Assembly (NCBI RefSeq): GCF_016924755.1
Contig: NZ_JAFFJX010000012.1
Location: 62,001 to 126,000 of the forward strand
From: Longitalea arenae
GTDB taxonomy: Bacteria > Bacteroidota > Bacteroidia > Chitinophagales > Chitinophagaceae
Length of the DNA stretch: 64,000 nt
Direction: 5' to 3'
Shown here piece by piece: positions 35,480 through 45,743 of the stretch. The stretch's first letter is position 1, and every line of letters begins with the position of its first letter. Under the pieces are notes generated by a model that was given only the letters and a program-made list of their open reading frames with translations, was not told where the DNA came from and made no database searches. Position numbers and translations under genes: made by a program.

Positions 35480-38400
35480 ATGAGCATGCCCCTCAAAATT
35501 ATTCACGGTTGCGCCTTGGCCATTTTGCTGTTTTCCTGTGGCGGCAAAAAGAATAACGAGCCTGTGCTTTTTCAGTTAATGGAAAATACCGGTATCCGTT
35601 TCTCCAACGATGTGCAGCAGACAAAAGACTTTAATATTTTAACCTTTCGCAATTTTTACAATGGCGGCGGGGTTGCCATTGGTGATGTCAATAACGATGG
35701 ACTGGCCGATGTTTTTTTTACGGCCAATATGGGCGGTAACCGGCTCTACCTCAATAAAGGCAACTGGCAATTCGAAGATATATCTGTTAAGGCCGGCTTT
35801 CCCGAAAAAGCGCAATGGAGCACCGGCACAGTTATGGTTGACATTAATCACGATGGCTGGCTCGATATCTTTGTAGCAAACTCCGGTCATATCAACGATG
35901 GCGTATCAAGGGCCAACCAGCTTTTCATCAACAACCGGAATTTAACTTTTACCGATTCGGCACAGGCCTATGGCCTCGCTGATAGCGGTTATACGACACA
36001 GGCCTCCTTCTTTGATTACGACCTCGACGGTGATCTGGATTGTTTCCTGGTAAATAACAGTCCGATCCCGGTGAACACCCTGAACTATGCCAATAAAAGG
36101 GATGTTCCTACCCAGGATTGGGCCATAGCCGATTATCTCAAAGGTGGTGGCGATCATTTGCTGCGGAATGACCATGGAAAATTCATTGAAGTGACCCGTG
36201 AAGCAGGTATCCATGGCGGATTGATCAGTTTAGGACTGGGCGTAACAGTAGGCGATGTAAATAATGATGGATATCCCGACATTTATGTGTCGAACGATTT
36301 TTTCGAACGCGATTACCTGTACATCAACCAGCAGAACGGCACCTTTAAAGACAGGCTGGAAGATTGTATGCAACATACCAGCCTTGCATCGATGGGTGCT
36401 GATATCGCCGATATAAATAACGACGGTTATCCTGATATTTTTACGACCGATATGCTGCCTGATGACGATTACCGCCTAAAAACAACTTCCTCTTTTGATA
36501 ATATCGACGTATATCGTTTAAAGGAAAAGAATGGATTCTATCGCCAGTACATGCAAAATACCCTGCAGCTGAATAACCGGCATGGCGAGTTTATGGACAT
36601 CGCCCAATACAGCGGGGTGGCGGCCTCTGACTGGAGCTGGGGCGCGCTCATGTTTGATGCTGATAACGATGGACTAAGCGATATCTATGTTTGCAACGGC
36701 ATTTACCTGGATGTTACCGACCAGGACTTCATTGATTTTTTTGCCAATGAGGTTATCCAAAGAATGGTAATGACGGGTAACAAAGAAGAAGTGGATTCCA
36801 TTCTCAAAAGAATGCCCTCGCGTCCGCTGGTCAACAAAGCCTATAAAAATGAAGGGAACCTGAAATTTACCGACGCTGCAGAGACCTGGGGCTTCAAACA
36901 GGCTTCCTTTTCGAATGGTGCGGCCTATGGCGATCTTGATAATGATGGTGATCTCGATCTTATAGTGAGTAATGTAAATCAACCGGCATTTATCTATCGC
37001 AACCAAAGCAGGGAAACAGCAAAGAATCATTACCTGGGATTAACAGTAAAAGGGAACGGCCAGAACACATTTGCGGTGGGCACTAAGATCAATGTATATG
37101 TGGGTAACCAGGTCATTAGCCGCGAAGTAATGCCAAGCCGGGGTTTTCAGTCATCGGTAGATTATAAAGTGATCATAGGCCTGGGCCAGGCCCGGCAGGT
37201 AGATTCCATGGTCATAACATGGCCCGATCGTTCGCTGTCGAAATATGAACGGCCGGCAATAGACACGGTGCTTACTGTAACGCCATCTGCCATAAAGATC
37301 TGGAACACCGCTCAAACAACCATGCAGCCAGATGCAGCGATCACTCTGTTTGAATTGGCGAAACATCCTTTTGAAAAACATCGCGAGGATGATCATATCG
37401 ATTTTTATTACGAGCGAAATATACCGAGGATGCTTTCACGTGAAGGGCCGAAAGCCGCTTCTGGTGATGTAAATGGCGATGGATTGGTGGATATTTATAT
37501 CGGGGGCGCAACCGGACAGGGCGGGCAATTGTACCTGCAAACTGCCAGCGGCAGTTTCGTTAAAAAGGAAGAACAGCTATTTAAGCAGTTGTCCGACTTT
37601 GAAGATGCAGCTGTGCTGTTCTTTGATTGCGATAACGACAAAGACCTTGACCTGTTTGTAGGCGCAGGGGGAAATAACGTACCACAAAATCAACGGCAGT
37701 TGCAGCACCGTTTATACATAAATGACGGGAAAGGTAATTTTGATATTCAATCAGGCGCTTTCCCGCCGAACAGTATGAATATTTCAACAGTAGCGGGCGA
37801 TGATTTTGACAGGGATGGTGATATCGATCTATTTGTGGGTGCTTTGAATGTTCCTTATAACTATGGAATGGATCCTGTTAGCTACCTGTATGTAAACGAT
37901 GGCAATGGCCGTTTTACAGAGATGGCTAAAGAAAAGATTTCCGATATCGCTCATATTGGAATGGTAACCGGCGCCGTGTGGACCAACCTCAGCGGCGACG
38001 AGCAGAAAGAGTTGGTTATTGTAGGTGAATGGATGGCGCCCCGCATCTTCTCCTGGACCGGTGCTCAATTCAAAGAAGTTAAAACCGATTTGATGGATCT
38101 TTCCGGCTGGTGGAAATCAATAGCCGCAACCGATCTTGATGGCGATGGCGACCAGGACCTGGTATTGGGCAATATGGGTGAGAACTTTTATTTGCATCCC
38201 AACCGGCAAAACCCGGTGAAAATGTGGATCAATGATTTTGACCAGAACGGTTCTGTCGAGAAAATAATCACCCGTTCCATTGCAGGAAAAGATAAACCGG
38301 TATTCTTAAAGCGTGAAATGACCGATCAGCTGCCTTCGCTTAAAAAGCAGAATTTACAGCATCGTGAGTTTGCGAAGAAAAGTGTACAGGAGTTGTTTGA

Positions 38401-38821
38401 CGCCGAACAGATAGATAAGGCAACAGTGAAAGAAATTAATTATACCGCCTCCTGTATAGCGATCAATGAAGGCGATGGAAAATTCAGGATTCAGGAGTTG
38501 CCCCTGCCCGTTCAATTTTCTTGTGTGAATACTATTAAGTGCACCGATATCAACAACGACGGGAAAACCGATCTTATCCTTGGCGGCAATGAATTTGGCT
38601 TTCAACCGCAATTCGGCCGGCTCGATGCCTGTGGGCTTACCGTATTATTGAATACCGGTGGTAAAGGAAAATTACAGTTCATTGATACCCGTAAAAGCGG
38701 TCTGCAGGTGAACGGTGCGGTAAGAGATATTGCGGAGATCAGGGGCGCAAAAGATACTTATTTTCTTATACTTCAAAACGACAGTGTACCGGCTTTATAC
38801 GTATCGAAAACGAAACCATGA
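35480..38821 (+). CDS. CRTAC1-like VCBS-repeat lipoprotein (first copy)
   Basis: A 1113-aa predicted lipoprotein (lipobox LFSC, Cys near residue 20). It carries many FG-GAP/VCBS beta-propeller blades with calcium-binding loops such as DVNNDGLADVFF, DINHDGWLDIFV and DLDNDGDLDLIV, an ASPIC/UnbV domain in the middle (GTKINVYVGNQVISREVMPSRGFQSS) and a second set of blades to the end. No catalytic site. Proteins of this type are commonly encoded beside SusC/D pairs in Chitinophagaceae, suggesting a role in binding or display at the surface. It overlaps the next gene by 4 bp. Confidence 0.87.
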   Translation: MSMPLKIIHGCALAILLFSCGGKKNNEPVLFQLMENTGIRFSNDVQQTKDFNILTFRNFYNGGGVAIGDVNNDGLADVFFTANMGGNRLYLNKGNWQFEDISVKAGFPEKAQWSTGTVMVDINHDGWLDIFVANSGHINDGVSRANQLFINNRNLTFTDSAQAYGLADSGYTTQASFFDYDLDGDLDCFLVNNSPIPVNTLNYANKRDVPTQDWAIADYLKGGGDHLLRNDHGKFIEVTREAGIHGGLISLGLGVTVGDVNNDGYPDIYVSNDFFERDYLYINQQNGTFKDRLEDCMQHTSLASMGADIADINNDGYPDIFTTDMLPDDDYRLKTTSSFDNIDVYRLKEKNGFYRQYMQNTLQLNNRHGEFMDIAQYSGVAASDWSWGALMFDADNDGLSDIYVCNGIYLDVTDQDFIDFFANEVIQRMVMTGNKEEVDSILKRMPSRPLVNKAYKNEGNLKFTDAAETWGFKQASFSNGAAYGDLDNDGDLDLIVSNVNQPAFIYRNQSRETAKNHYLGLTVKGNGQNTFAVGTKINVYVGNQVISREVMPSRGFQSSVDYKVIIGLGQARQVDSMVITWPDRSLSKYERPAIDTVLTVTPSAIKIWNTAQTTMQPDAAITLFELAKHPFEKHREDDHIDFYYERNIPRMLSREGPKAASGDVNGDGLVDIYIGGATGQGGQLYLQTASGSFVKKEEQLFKQLSDFEDAAVLFFDCDNDKDLDLFVGAGGNNVPQNQRQLQHRLYINDGKGNFDIQSGAFPPNSMNISTVAGDDFDRDGDIDLFVGALNVPYNYGMDPVSYLYVNDGNGRFTEMAKEKISDIAHIGMVTGAVWTNLSGDEQKELVIVGEWMAPRIFSWTGAQFKEVKTDLMDLSGWWKSIAATDLDGDGDQDLVLGNMGENFYLHPNRQNPVKMWINDFDQNGSVEKIITRSIAGKDKPVFLKREMTDQLPSLKKQNLQHREFAKKSVQELFDAEQIDKATVKEINYTASCIAINEGDGKFRIQELPLPVQFSCVNTIKCTDINNDGKTDLILGGNEFGFQPQFGRLDACGLTVLLNTGGKGKLQFIDTRKSGLQVNGAVRDIAEIRGAKDTYFLILQNDSVPALYVSKTKP

Positions 38822-41800
38822 AACGATCCAATTTATTATATAATCCAGGCCTTTCCTTAATTCTTTTTTATTGCACGATAATGGCCCTGTTGCCAGGCTG
38901 CTCTTCGAGGCCGGCTGAACCTGCCTTGTTCGAAGCGCTCGATCATCAACAAACGGGATTGCATTTTTCGAATCAGCTGGCTGCTCAAGGCCAATTTAAC
39001 CTGTTCACCTATATGTATTTTTACAATGGGGCAGGTATCGGGGCCGGCGATTTTAATAATGACGGCCTCATTGATCTATTTTTTGCAAGCAACCAGCAAC
39101 AAAACAAATTGTATTTGAATGCAGGCGGGTTACAGTTCAAAGACATTACTGCCGCCGCTGGCATTCCGAATGATGGCGGCTGGTCCACCGGAGTTTCAGT
39201 GGTGGATATCAACAACGATGGACTGTTGGATCTTTATGTATGCCGGGTAGGCAATTATGAAGTGCTGCATAGCAGGAACCAGCTTTTGATCTGCCAGGGC
39301 ATTGACAAAAATGGTATTCCTGTATATAAAGACAAAGCGGGCGAATATGGGCTCGATTTTTCTGGCTTCAGCACCCAGGCTGCTTTTTTGGATTATGATA
39401 ACGACGGTGATGTAGACATGTTCCTGCTTAATCATTCCGTACATGCCAATAGCAATTTTCGCCCCCGGAAAACATTTGCAGGAACCTATGATGCATTATC
39501 AGGTGACCGGTTTTACCGCAATGATGGAAACAGGTTTACCGATGTGACCCGCGAAACCGGTATCAATAGTAGTGTTATAGGGTATGGACTGGGCGTAACG
39601 GTAGCTGATATCAATCTGGATGGTTATCCTGACATATATATCGGTAATGACTTTCATGAAAACGATTATGTATACATTAATCAGCGTAACGGCACTTTTA
39701 AGGACGATATCGATTCCTGTATGATGCATACCAGCCAGTTTTCGATGGGTGTTGATGTGGCAGATGTAAACAATGATGGTCTGGCAGAAGTCATTTCCAT
39801 GGATATGCTGCCGTCTGACCCCTATATCCTCAAACGCTCATTGGGCGAAGATGCCTATGATATCTTCTTTGAAAAGATAAGGAATGGCTACAACTATCAA
39901 TACACGCGCAATAATTTTCAGCTGAACCGCGGAAACGGAATGTTCAGTGAGGTGGGTTTATACAGCGGCGTGCATGCAACCGACTGGTCATGGGCGGCCT
40001 TGTGGATGGATTTTAATAATGACGGCCTGAAGGATCTTTTTGTTTCGAATGGTATCCCCAAAAGGATGAATGATATTGACTACATCAATTATGTCTCTAA
40101 CCAGGAGATCCAGGGAAAGATCCGGGCTAACAAAGTGAATGAGACCGACATGGCCTTGCTGGAGAAATTTCCTGAAATAAAAATACCCAATAAGTTTTTT
40201 GTAAATACCGGCCAGGGCCAGTTTAAAGATGATGAGAAAAAGATCCATAATAATGAATCAACGTTTTCCAACGGCGCCATATACGCAGATCTCGACAATG
40301 ATGGCGATCTCGATGTAGTGGTAAACAATATTAATGAACCCGCTATTCTGTATCAGAATAAGAACAATGACCCCGGTAATAAGCGGTATGTTCAGATAAA
40401 ACTACAGGGCCCGGAAAAGAACATCAATGCACTGGGTGCGAAAGTAGTTGTATTTGCCGGCCAGGAGATCTGCTTGTATGAAAAGCAACCGGTGCATGGA
40501 TTTTTATCGGCCATGGAAATACCCATTCATATCGGGTTGGAAAGAATAAAACCGGATTCTGCATTCCTGGTATGGCCGGATAACACCTGTCAAAGGTTAG
40601 CGTTCCCAAAAGACAGCACGGTATTGCATCTTCGCTACCAGCAGGGATTACCACGATTCAACTACGAGATGATCACCAGTCGCCACAAGTACAACAGCAA
40701 GCCAATGGAAAATATTACCCAGGCCGTTAACTTAAAGCACCGCCATATAGAGAATCCTTTTGTTGAATTCGACCGGGAACCGTTGATCCCGCATATGCTT
40801 AGTTCGGAAGGACCTGCCCTTGCGGTGGCAGATATCAATAAAGACGGCCTGGAAGATGTTTTTATCGGTTCAGCCAAAAGAGAAAAAAGCGTCATTTATA
40901 TTCAACAAGCGGCCGGTAAATTTAGTAAGCTGGAACAGCCGGCGCTCGAGGCCGACAGCATGTATGAGGATGTGGATGCCTGTTGGGTAGACGTGAACAA
41001 TGATGGTAATATAGACCTTGTGGTGGCCAGCGGCGGCAACGAATATTTTGGCGAGGATGAAAATTTATTATCACGGGTTTATCTGAATGATGGCAAGGGC
41101 CGCTTCAGCAGGCTTAAAAATGCTATTGAAAACGTGTATATAACTGCATCCTGCGTTGTTCCGTATGACTTTAACAAGGATGGTTTTGTCGATCTGTTCC
41201 TGGGCGGAAGAGCGGTTCCCTGGGAGTATGGGCATGCGCCCCGTTCCTATCTCTTGCAAAATGATGGAACCGGTAAATTTAAAGATGTAACCGCCCAGCG
41301 TGCAAAGGAACTGGCGGATGCCGGTTTTGTAACGCGGGCTGCCTGGTGCGATCTGGATAAAGATGGTGATGAAGACCTAATCGTTTCATTGGAATGGGGT
41401 GGCATCGATGCCTATCTCAATACGAATGGTGTTTTCAGCAGGAAAGAGCTCATCACTAAAAAAGGCTGGTGGAATTTTATATTGCCATATGATCTTGACG
41501 GCGACGGTGATCTTGATCTGGTGGCGGGGAACCTGGGACTGAACAGCCGCTTAAAGGCTTCCGACAAAGAACCGGTGCGTTTGTATTACAACGACTTTGA
41601 CGACAATGGCAAAAAAGAACAGGTACTTACCTATTACGTTGGTGGCAAGGAACTGCCATTTGCCAACAAATCGGAATTGGAAAAAAAGATGCCTGTTTTG
41701 AAAAAGCGCTTCCTGTATGCAGAAGATTTCGCAAAAGCATCCCTGAAAGATCTTTTTACGGCCGATAAGCTGGAAAAAGCAAGTGTATTGTCGGCCGATT

Positions 41801-42165
41801 ATTTTTCAAATGCAGTTTTAGTGAATGATGGGAAAATGAATTTCTCATTGCAGGCCCTTCCCTGGCAAGGGCAGTTAAGCTCTTTTCGCGATGCCGTGGT
41901 GGTAAATGCAAACAACGACTCTTTGCCCGATCTCTTATTGATGGGTAATTACTACGAGAACAATATAGAAATGGGACGTTATGATGCCGATTTTGGAACC
42001 GTATTAGTTAACAAAGGTAAAGCTTCTTTTGCCTGTGAATCCATCAACGGCCTCACCATTAAAGGACAAACCCGTCGAATAAGACCAATAACAATCGGGA
42101 AAAAGGAGGCGTTTATACTTGCAAGGAACAATGACAGTACCATGATCATCCGCTATAAAGAATAG
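38818..42165 (+). CDS. CRTAC1-like VCBS-repeat lipoprotein (second copy)
   Basis: A 1115-aa paralogue of the preceding protein with the same layout: lipobox LPGC, N-terminal VCBS blades (DFNNDGLIDLFF, DINNDGLLDLYV, DYDNDGDVDMFL), an ASPIC/UnbV segment (GAKVVVFAGQEICLYEKQPVHGF), then further blades. The ATGA overlap with the upstream stop shows translational coupling. It probably arose by tandem duplication, but divergence is considerable, so the pair is not recent. Confidence 0.87.
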   Translation: MKRSNLLYNPGLSLILFYCTIMALLPGCSSRPAEPALFEALDHQQTGLHFSNQLAAQGQFNLFTYMYFYNGAGIGAGDFNNDGLIDLFFASNQQQNKLYLNAGGLQFKDITAAAGIPNDGGWSTGVSVVDINNDGLLDLYVCRVGNYEVLHSRNQLLICQGIDKNGIPVYKDKAGEYGLDFSGFSTQAAFLDYDNDGDVDMFLLNHSVHANSNFRPRKTFAGTYDALSGDRFYRNDGNRFTDVTRETGINSSVIGYGLGVTVADINLDGYPDIYIGNDFHENDYVYINQRNGTFKDDIDSCMMHTSQFSMGVDVADVNNDGLAEVISMDMLPSDPYILKRSLGEDAYDIFFEKIRNGYNYQYTRNNFQLNRGNGMFSEVGLYSGVHATDWSWAALWMDFNNDGLKDLFVSNGIPKRMNDIDYINYVSNQEIQGKIRANKVNETDMALLEKFPEIKIPNKFFVNTGQGQFKDDEKKIHNNESTFSNGAIYADLDNDGDLDVVVNNINEPAILYQNKNNDPGNKRYVQIKLQGPEKNINALGAKVVVFAGQEICLYEKQPVHGFLSAMEIPIHIGLERIKPDSAFLVWPDNTCQRLAFPKDSTVLHLRYQQGLPRFNYEMITSRHKYNSKPMENITQAVNLKHRHIENPFVEFDREPLIPHMLSSEGPALAVADINKDGLEDVFIGSAKREKSVIYIQQAAGKFSKLEQPALEADSMYEDVDACWVDVNNDGNIDLVVASGGNEYFGEDENLLSRVYLNDGKGRFSRLKNAIENVYITASCVVPYDFNKDGFVDLFLGGRAVPWEYGHAPRSYLLQNDGTGKFKDVTAQRAKELADAGFVTRAAWCDLDKDGDEDLIVSLEWGGIDAYLNTNGVFSRKELITKKGWWNFILPYDLDGDGDLDLVAGNLGLNSRLKASDKEPVRLYYNDFDDNGKKEQVLTYYVGGKELPFANKSELEKKMPVLKKRFLYAEDFAKASLKDLFTADKLEKASVLSADYFSNAVLVNDGKMNFSLQALPWQGQLSSFRDAVVVNANNDSLPDLLLMGNYYENNIEMGRYDADFGTVLVNKGKASFACESINGLTIKGQTRRIRPITIGKKEAFILARNNDSTMIIRYKE

Positions 42166-42174
42166 GATCGGTCA

Positions 42175-43125
42175 TTAAAATACAGGGTAATTGATCCGGG
42201 TGACCCATTTGGTGGTATCTGTTTCTGTCAGCCGGTTTGTTACCAATGAATAGAATGGGATGGCAGGTGATTCATAACGATGGTCTGCCAGGTAATTTTC
42301 CATTTGGGAAAATGCATGGGCAGCCGTAAGATCACCGCCGCTGACTTCCGCAACCAGGATATAGCCCGGAACCATCTTTTTTATAACCATATCATTTGTC
42401 TCCTTAACCGCTTTATTAATGGGAATAGCCACCATGGTCTCAAAAGGCCGGCTGTTTTTTGGCTGAACGTTCAGCATGGGATAGCCGGTTTCTATGGCGC
42501 CCTCTTGTTGAATGTAGGTCTTCAGTTTATTAATTAGGCTGTAGATGTTTTGCGTGGAAGGCCGGGCGTTGAACACCTGCCGGGTAGACAGCAGCAAGGT
42601 ATCTTTAACAGTGGTTTTTTGAATCGCAATCCCATATACATTCTCGGTTTTTTCAAGGAATTGTTTCAGTCCATACATGATCTCATCAATATGTTGTTCA
42701 AGGGTCCCTGCCTGCAGGTATCGTTGCACCCTCGTAACAGGGTTCATGCCCGTGTTGTATTCATAATTCCATTGAATGGATACCGAATCTTTATGTTTCG
42801 GTATTAAGATGATCTTGCTGTCAATAGTAAGATCATCGGCAGTGATGTGTACGCCAATAGCGTCGAACATCCTTTGCCGGGGCTGAAAAGAATAATCTTT
42901 ATAAAAAAAGGAATTGATCTTTCCTTCCCGCTTTGCTGAGACCGATGTAGTTGATGGCCACCATTTGAACCAGTTGGAATCATTCACAAGGAACCGGTTG
43001 ACCGCTCCATGGGGGCAGTGAATCGTGACGGCACGCGCCAGCTTCATTTTTTTGGGCACTACGATATAAATAGCAACAAGGATTACCGCGATGAGGGCGG
43101 TTGGTACAATGATCCATTTTTTCAT
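42175..43125 (-). CDS. SRPBCC/GyrI-like ligand-binding protein
   Basis: A 316-aa membrane-anchored protein: one N-terminal transmembrane helix (WIIVPTALIAVILVAIYIVV), an SRPBCC (START-like) domain at about residues 25-150 with the WFKWWPS motif, and a GyrI-like/AraC-effector-binding domain at about 155-316 (GYILVAEVSGGDLTAAHAFSQMENYL). Such domains bind small hydrophobic ligands. There is no DNA-binding part, so it is not a regulator itself. Convergent with the VCBS genes, with 9 bp between stops. Confidence 0.75.
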   Translation of the reverse strand: MKKWIIVPTALIAVILVAIYIVVPKKMKLARAVTIHCPHGAVNRFLVNDSNWFKWWPSTTSVSAKREGKINSFFYKDYSFQPRQRMFDAIGVHITADDLTIDSKIILIPKHKDSVSIQWNYEYNTGMNPVTRVQRYLQAGTLEQHIDEIMYGLKQFLEKTENVYGIAIQKTTVKDTLLLSTRQVFNARPSTQNIYSLINKLKTYIQQEGAIETGYPMLNVQPKNSRPFETMVAIPINKAVKETNDMVIKKMVPGYILVAEVSGGDLTAAHAFSQMENYLADHRYESPAIPFYSLVTNRLTETDTTKWVTRINYPVF

Positions 43126-43191
43126 ACATTAAATAACAAGCAGGGTGAATATACATAAAATCGGCAAAGAATTACCGCTTTGGAAGGCCGG

Positions 43192-43794
43192 TTATTGAAT
43201 GTCTTTTTGATGATCGATAATAAACTTGATGATCTCTTCCAGCGGGGTATTGATCTGTGCGATGGCATCGGTAATATCATCGCGGTTTACCTGGGCGGCA
43301 AAAGAGGGTGTTTTTAGTTTTTTCAGTACGCTTTTGACGTCCATGCCATCATACCGTGTTGGCCGTATAAGGGCGGCCGCGTGAATAAAGCCAGATAATT
43401 CGTCGAACACATAGATCATTTTATCCATGGTATTATTGGGCTGCACCCCAAAATAGCGCGGGCCGTGTGAGGCAATACAATGAATGACTTCAGGGTCCTG
43501 CCGGCGGCGTTCCAGTTCTTCAATGATGATGCGGCAATGGTCGTCGGGATATTTTTCCCAGTCCGCATCGTGCAGGAGACCGGCCAGTTCCCATTTGCGG
43601 GCGGTGAGTTCGTCGGCCTGTTCTTTTTCAAGGGCCCAGGCTTTCATTACGGCGGCTACCTGTTTCATATGCAGGCGCAGCCGTTCATTAGGTACCCATT
43701 CATTGAGTAATTGGTGAGCTTCTTCAACAGGCATCAGGTTTCCGGTATTGGCAACATCACCAAACTTGTTGCGGCCGAGTAAGTGGGTGGACAT
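43192..43794 (-). CDS. HD-domain protein
   Basis: A 200-aa predicted metal-dependent phosphohydrolase. The HD signature is LAGLLHDADWEKYP, with an upstream His (LRLHMKQVAAVMKAW) and a later conserved His/Asp (CIASHGPRYFG, DKMIYVFDELSGF). Family members of this size act on nucleotides or small phosphate esters; the substrate is unknown. The start is at 43794, but the frame stays open upstream into an antitoxin-like remnant, so the N terminus is not certain. Confidence 0.75.
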   Translation of the reverse strand: MSTHLLGRNKFGDVANTGNLMPVEEAHQLLNEWVPNERLRLHMKQVAAVMKAWALEKEQADELTARKWELAGLLHDADWEKYPDDHCRIIIEELERRRQDPEVIHCIASHGPRYFGVQPNNTMDKMIYVFDELSGFIHAAALIRPTRYDGMDVKSVLKKLKTPSFAAQVNRDDITDAIAQINTPLEEIIKFIIDHQKDIQ

Positions 43795-43941
43795 GGTTAT
43801 TTGGATGATTGTTTTTTTTCTGGGCTTGTTCTTGTTTGTTCTGGTTATGCGGGTTTCCTTAATAGTGACTTCAAGACCAATAGCATCGAGGAACCGCAGC
43901 AGGTTCTTAAAGGTAACACTTCTGAAGTTATCGGCTTTGTC
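43795..43941 (-). pseudogene. Remnant of an XRE/HipB-like antitoxin C terminus
   Basis: In frame with the HD gene, upstream of its ATG, the minus strand reads NFRSVTFKNLLRFLDAIGLEVTI, close to the end of HTH_XRE antitoxins (pattern xxxTLLKILDALGLEL). A TAG at 43942-43944 cuts it from anything upstream, and a GCAGTGGGCAGTGGGC word repeat lies just beyond. No HTH part or toxin gene remains. Alternatively it is a chance frame or an N-terminal extension of the HD protein. Confidence 0.4.
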
Positions 43942-43944
43942 CTA

Positions 43945-44297
43945 TTGCCCACTGCCCACTGCCCATTGGAAAACACTGCAACAGCAACGAAAAAACAGAT
44001 TAAGGGAAGATCCGGGGCAAAATAAGAGCCAGGTGGAGGAATACAAAGGGCGAACATCCTAAACGACTGGTAACTGCAGGCTCTGTCTGTCACCAACTGT
44101 TTAAAATGGCCGGCTCTTGGCCGGCAGATCAAGGTTTGTTCCATACCGTTAGAGCAGTTTGGCGGAAGACCTGCCCCAGCGCCTGCCAATTCAAAGTGAA
44201 TTCATCACAATGATTTAATATTTGCATAATATAGGGTGCGCCTTGCATTTAGTAAATTGGACCTTAAACCTTATTTCGTTAACCAAAAAGCCTTATT
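43945..44297. other. Intergenic region before the metalloprotease
   Basis: No gene recognised. A short word repeat (CCCACTGCCCACTGCCCATTGG, 43948-43969) belongs to the same family as the 26119-26515 array. The promoter of the metalloprotease gene is not obvious. Confidence 0.4.
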
Positions 44298-45431
44298 ATG
44301 CAAAGAATTTCAGCATGGGTGATCCTCATCCTGGTCACTACATTTATTTCCTGCCGTAAAAACGATCTTTCTTCAAACACAAACGGATCTTCTTCTACCA
44401 CCGACAAGGAGTTATATAATACTTTGTTACAGGCTGGTATTCCTGCGAACAGGATCGAGGATAAGGGAGAACACTACGTTGTGTCAGGCGATTTGTATTT
44501 TAAAAAAGGGAGCACCGACCTTAACCAGGTAAAGGCTTATTTCAAAAAAGGCCCCCGGGAAGAACAGCGGCAATTCCATACACTCAATACAGATATTGCC
44601 GAATCGCTCAGAACAAGAATTGATCTCTCTTTGTTTCATACCTGGGAATTTCCTGCACGTCTTGCCATGCAGGCATGGGCAAACGTTCCGAACTGTAAGG
44701 TCAATTTCCTGTATGTAAATCCTAACGAACCGCCGGGCAGCGAAGATCTCGTGATTGTGCCTGATAATGGTACATTAGATGAAAATGTCATTGCGGCTGC
44801 CGACTTTCCTGCCGGAGGAAATACCTGGAGGATAAGGATCAATACAAATTTCTATGATCAGCCGGGTCAAAATGTTCACCCCGATAACCGTGGCTCAAAT
44901 ATGATCTATAACATGGCGCATGAAATTGGCCATGTTCTTGGATTTCATCATACCAACGAAAGCTGGGGATGGCAGATTCCGGGAACTCCCGGCATTGGCG
45001 GTGATCCCGCTTCTGTTATGAATGGCGGAACCGCTCTTCATCTATGGAATGGGTTATCTGCGAACGATGTGGCCGGTGTTCAGTGGATGCATCCATACAA
45101 TCCATTGGATAACTGGATCACTGCCCCACAGGTAGATTTTCATGCTAACTGGTTACTTCCTATTGAATCGTATGCAGGTATTGAGGTCACCTGGAATGCC
45201 AGCCTCGTAAGTACATCCACGGTAACGCTGCAGATTTACAAGAACAGGGCTTTATTGGGTACGGTTGCATCAGGCATACCGAATAATGGGCACTTTTCTT
45301 TTACCGAAGGTCATTACAACAGCTTCTTTCCGCCCATGTCTGACCATTCCGGCGTTCAGTTCCGCATCATTTCCGATGCCAATGCCAGCCAGTCAGACTA
45401 CAGCTGCATGTTCTTCCTGAACTGGGAATAG
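44298..45431 (+). CDS. M57-like zinc metalloprotease lipoprotein
   Basis: A 377-aa exported protease. Lipobox FISC puts the acylated Cys at residue 19. The zincin motif HEIGHVLGFHH (208-218) supplies three zinc-binding His (208, 212, 218) and the catalytic Glu209; VMNGG a little later is the Met-turn region. This matches the dual-action HEIGH peptidases (M57) of Bacteroidota. The C-terminal about 100 residues form a beta domain without recognised family. Single gene, with a strong terminator after it. Confidence 0.83.
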   Translation: MQRISAWVILILVTTFISCRKNDLSSNTNGSSSTTDKELYNTLLQAGIPANRIEDKGEHYVVSGDLYFKKGSTDLNQVKAYFKKGPREEQRQFHTLNTDIAESLRTRIDLSLFHTWEFPARLAMQAWANVPNCKVNFLYVNPNEPPGSEDLVIVPDNGTLDENVIAAADFPAGGNTWRIRINTNFYDQPGQNVHPDNRGSNMIYNMAHEIGHVLGFHHTNESWGWQIPGTPGIGGDPASVMNGGTALHLWNGLSANDVAGVQWMHPYNPLDNWITAPQVDFHANWLLPIESYAGIEVTWNASLVSTSTVTLQIYKNRALLGTVASGIPNNGHFSFTEGHYNSFFPPMSDHSGVQFRIISDANASQSDYSCMFFLNWE

Positions 45432-45470
45432 ACCGGTTGATCATATTGATTTTTCGAATTTATTGCCACG

Positions 45471-45499
45471 CCGCCGCCCCTTATGGCGGCGGTTTTTTT
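45471..45499 (+). terminator. Terminator after the metalloprotease gene
   Basis: CCGCCGCC (45471-45478) and GGCGGCGG (45485-45492) form an 8-bp GC stem followed by seven T. Confidence 0.85.
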
Positions 45500-45705
45500 G
45501 TAACCGGCCACCCGGGGGTGAGCACCCGGGTTTTGTATACATATGAGTCCCCAAAAATGCTCCCGAGCACGCCATTTACCCATTTCAACCCCTTTGAAGC
45601 GCCCGCCGGGCGGGCCTTTCAGGCAGTAGTAAAATTTATATGTCAAAATATTTATTGTAAATCAAGCAATTATAAAGATGCGATGAAAAATAAATGCTGT
45701 AAATG

Positions 45706-45737
45706 TTTGCCATGCCGGTTTTATCAGCCTATCTTTG
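45706..45737 (+). promoter_or_regulatory. Promoter of the rplM operon
   Basis: TTTG (45706-45709), 20 nt, TATCTTTG (45730-45737): exact match to the Bacteroidota promoter consensus. Predicted transcription start near 45744. Confidence 0.8.
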
Positions 45738-45743
45738 CGACCC

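Noticed and set aside
43845-44189. Open frame on the minus strand before the metalloprotease
   Set aside because: Composition is atypical and it runs through a word repeat in a different frame from the antitoxin-like remnant.
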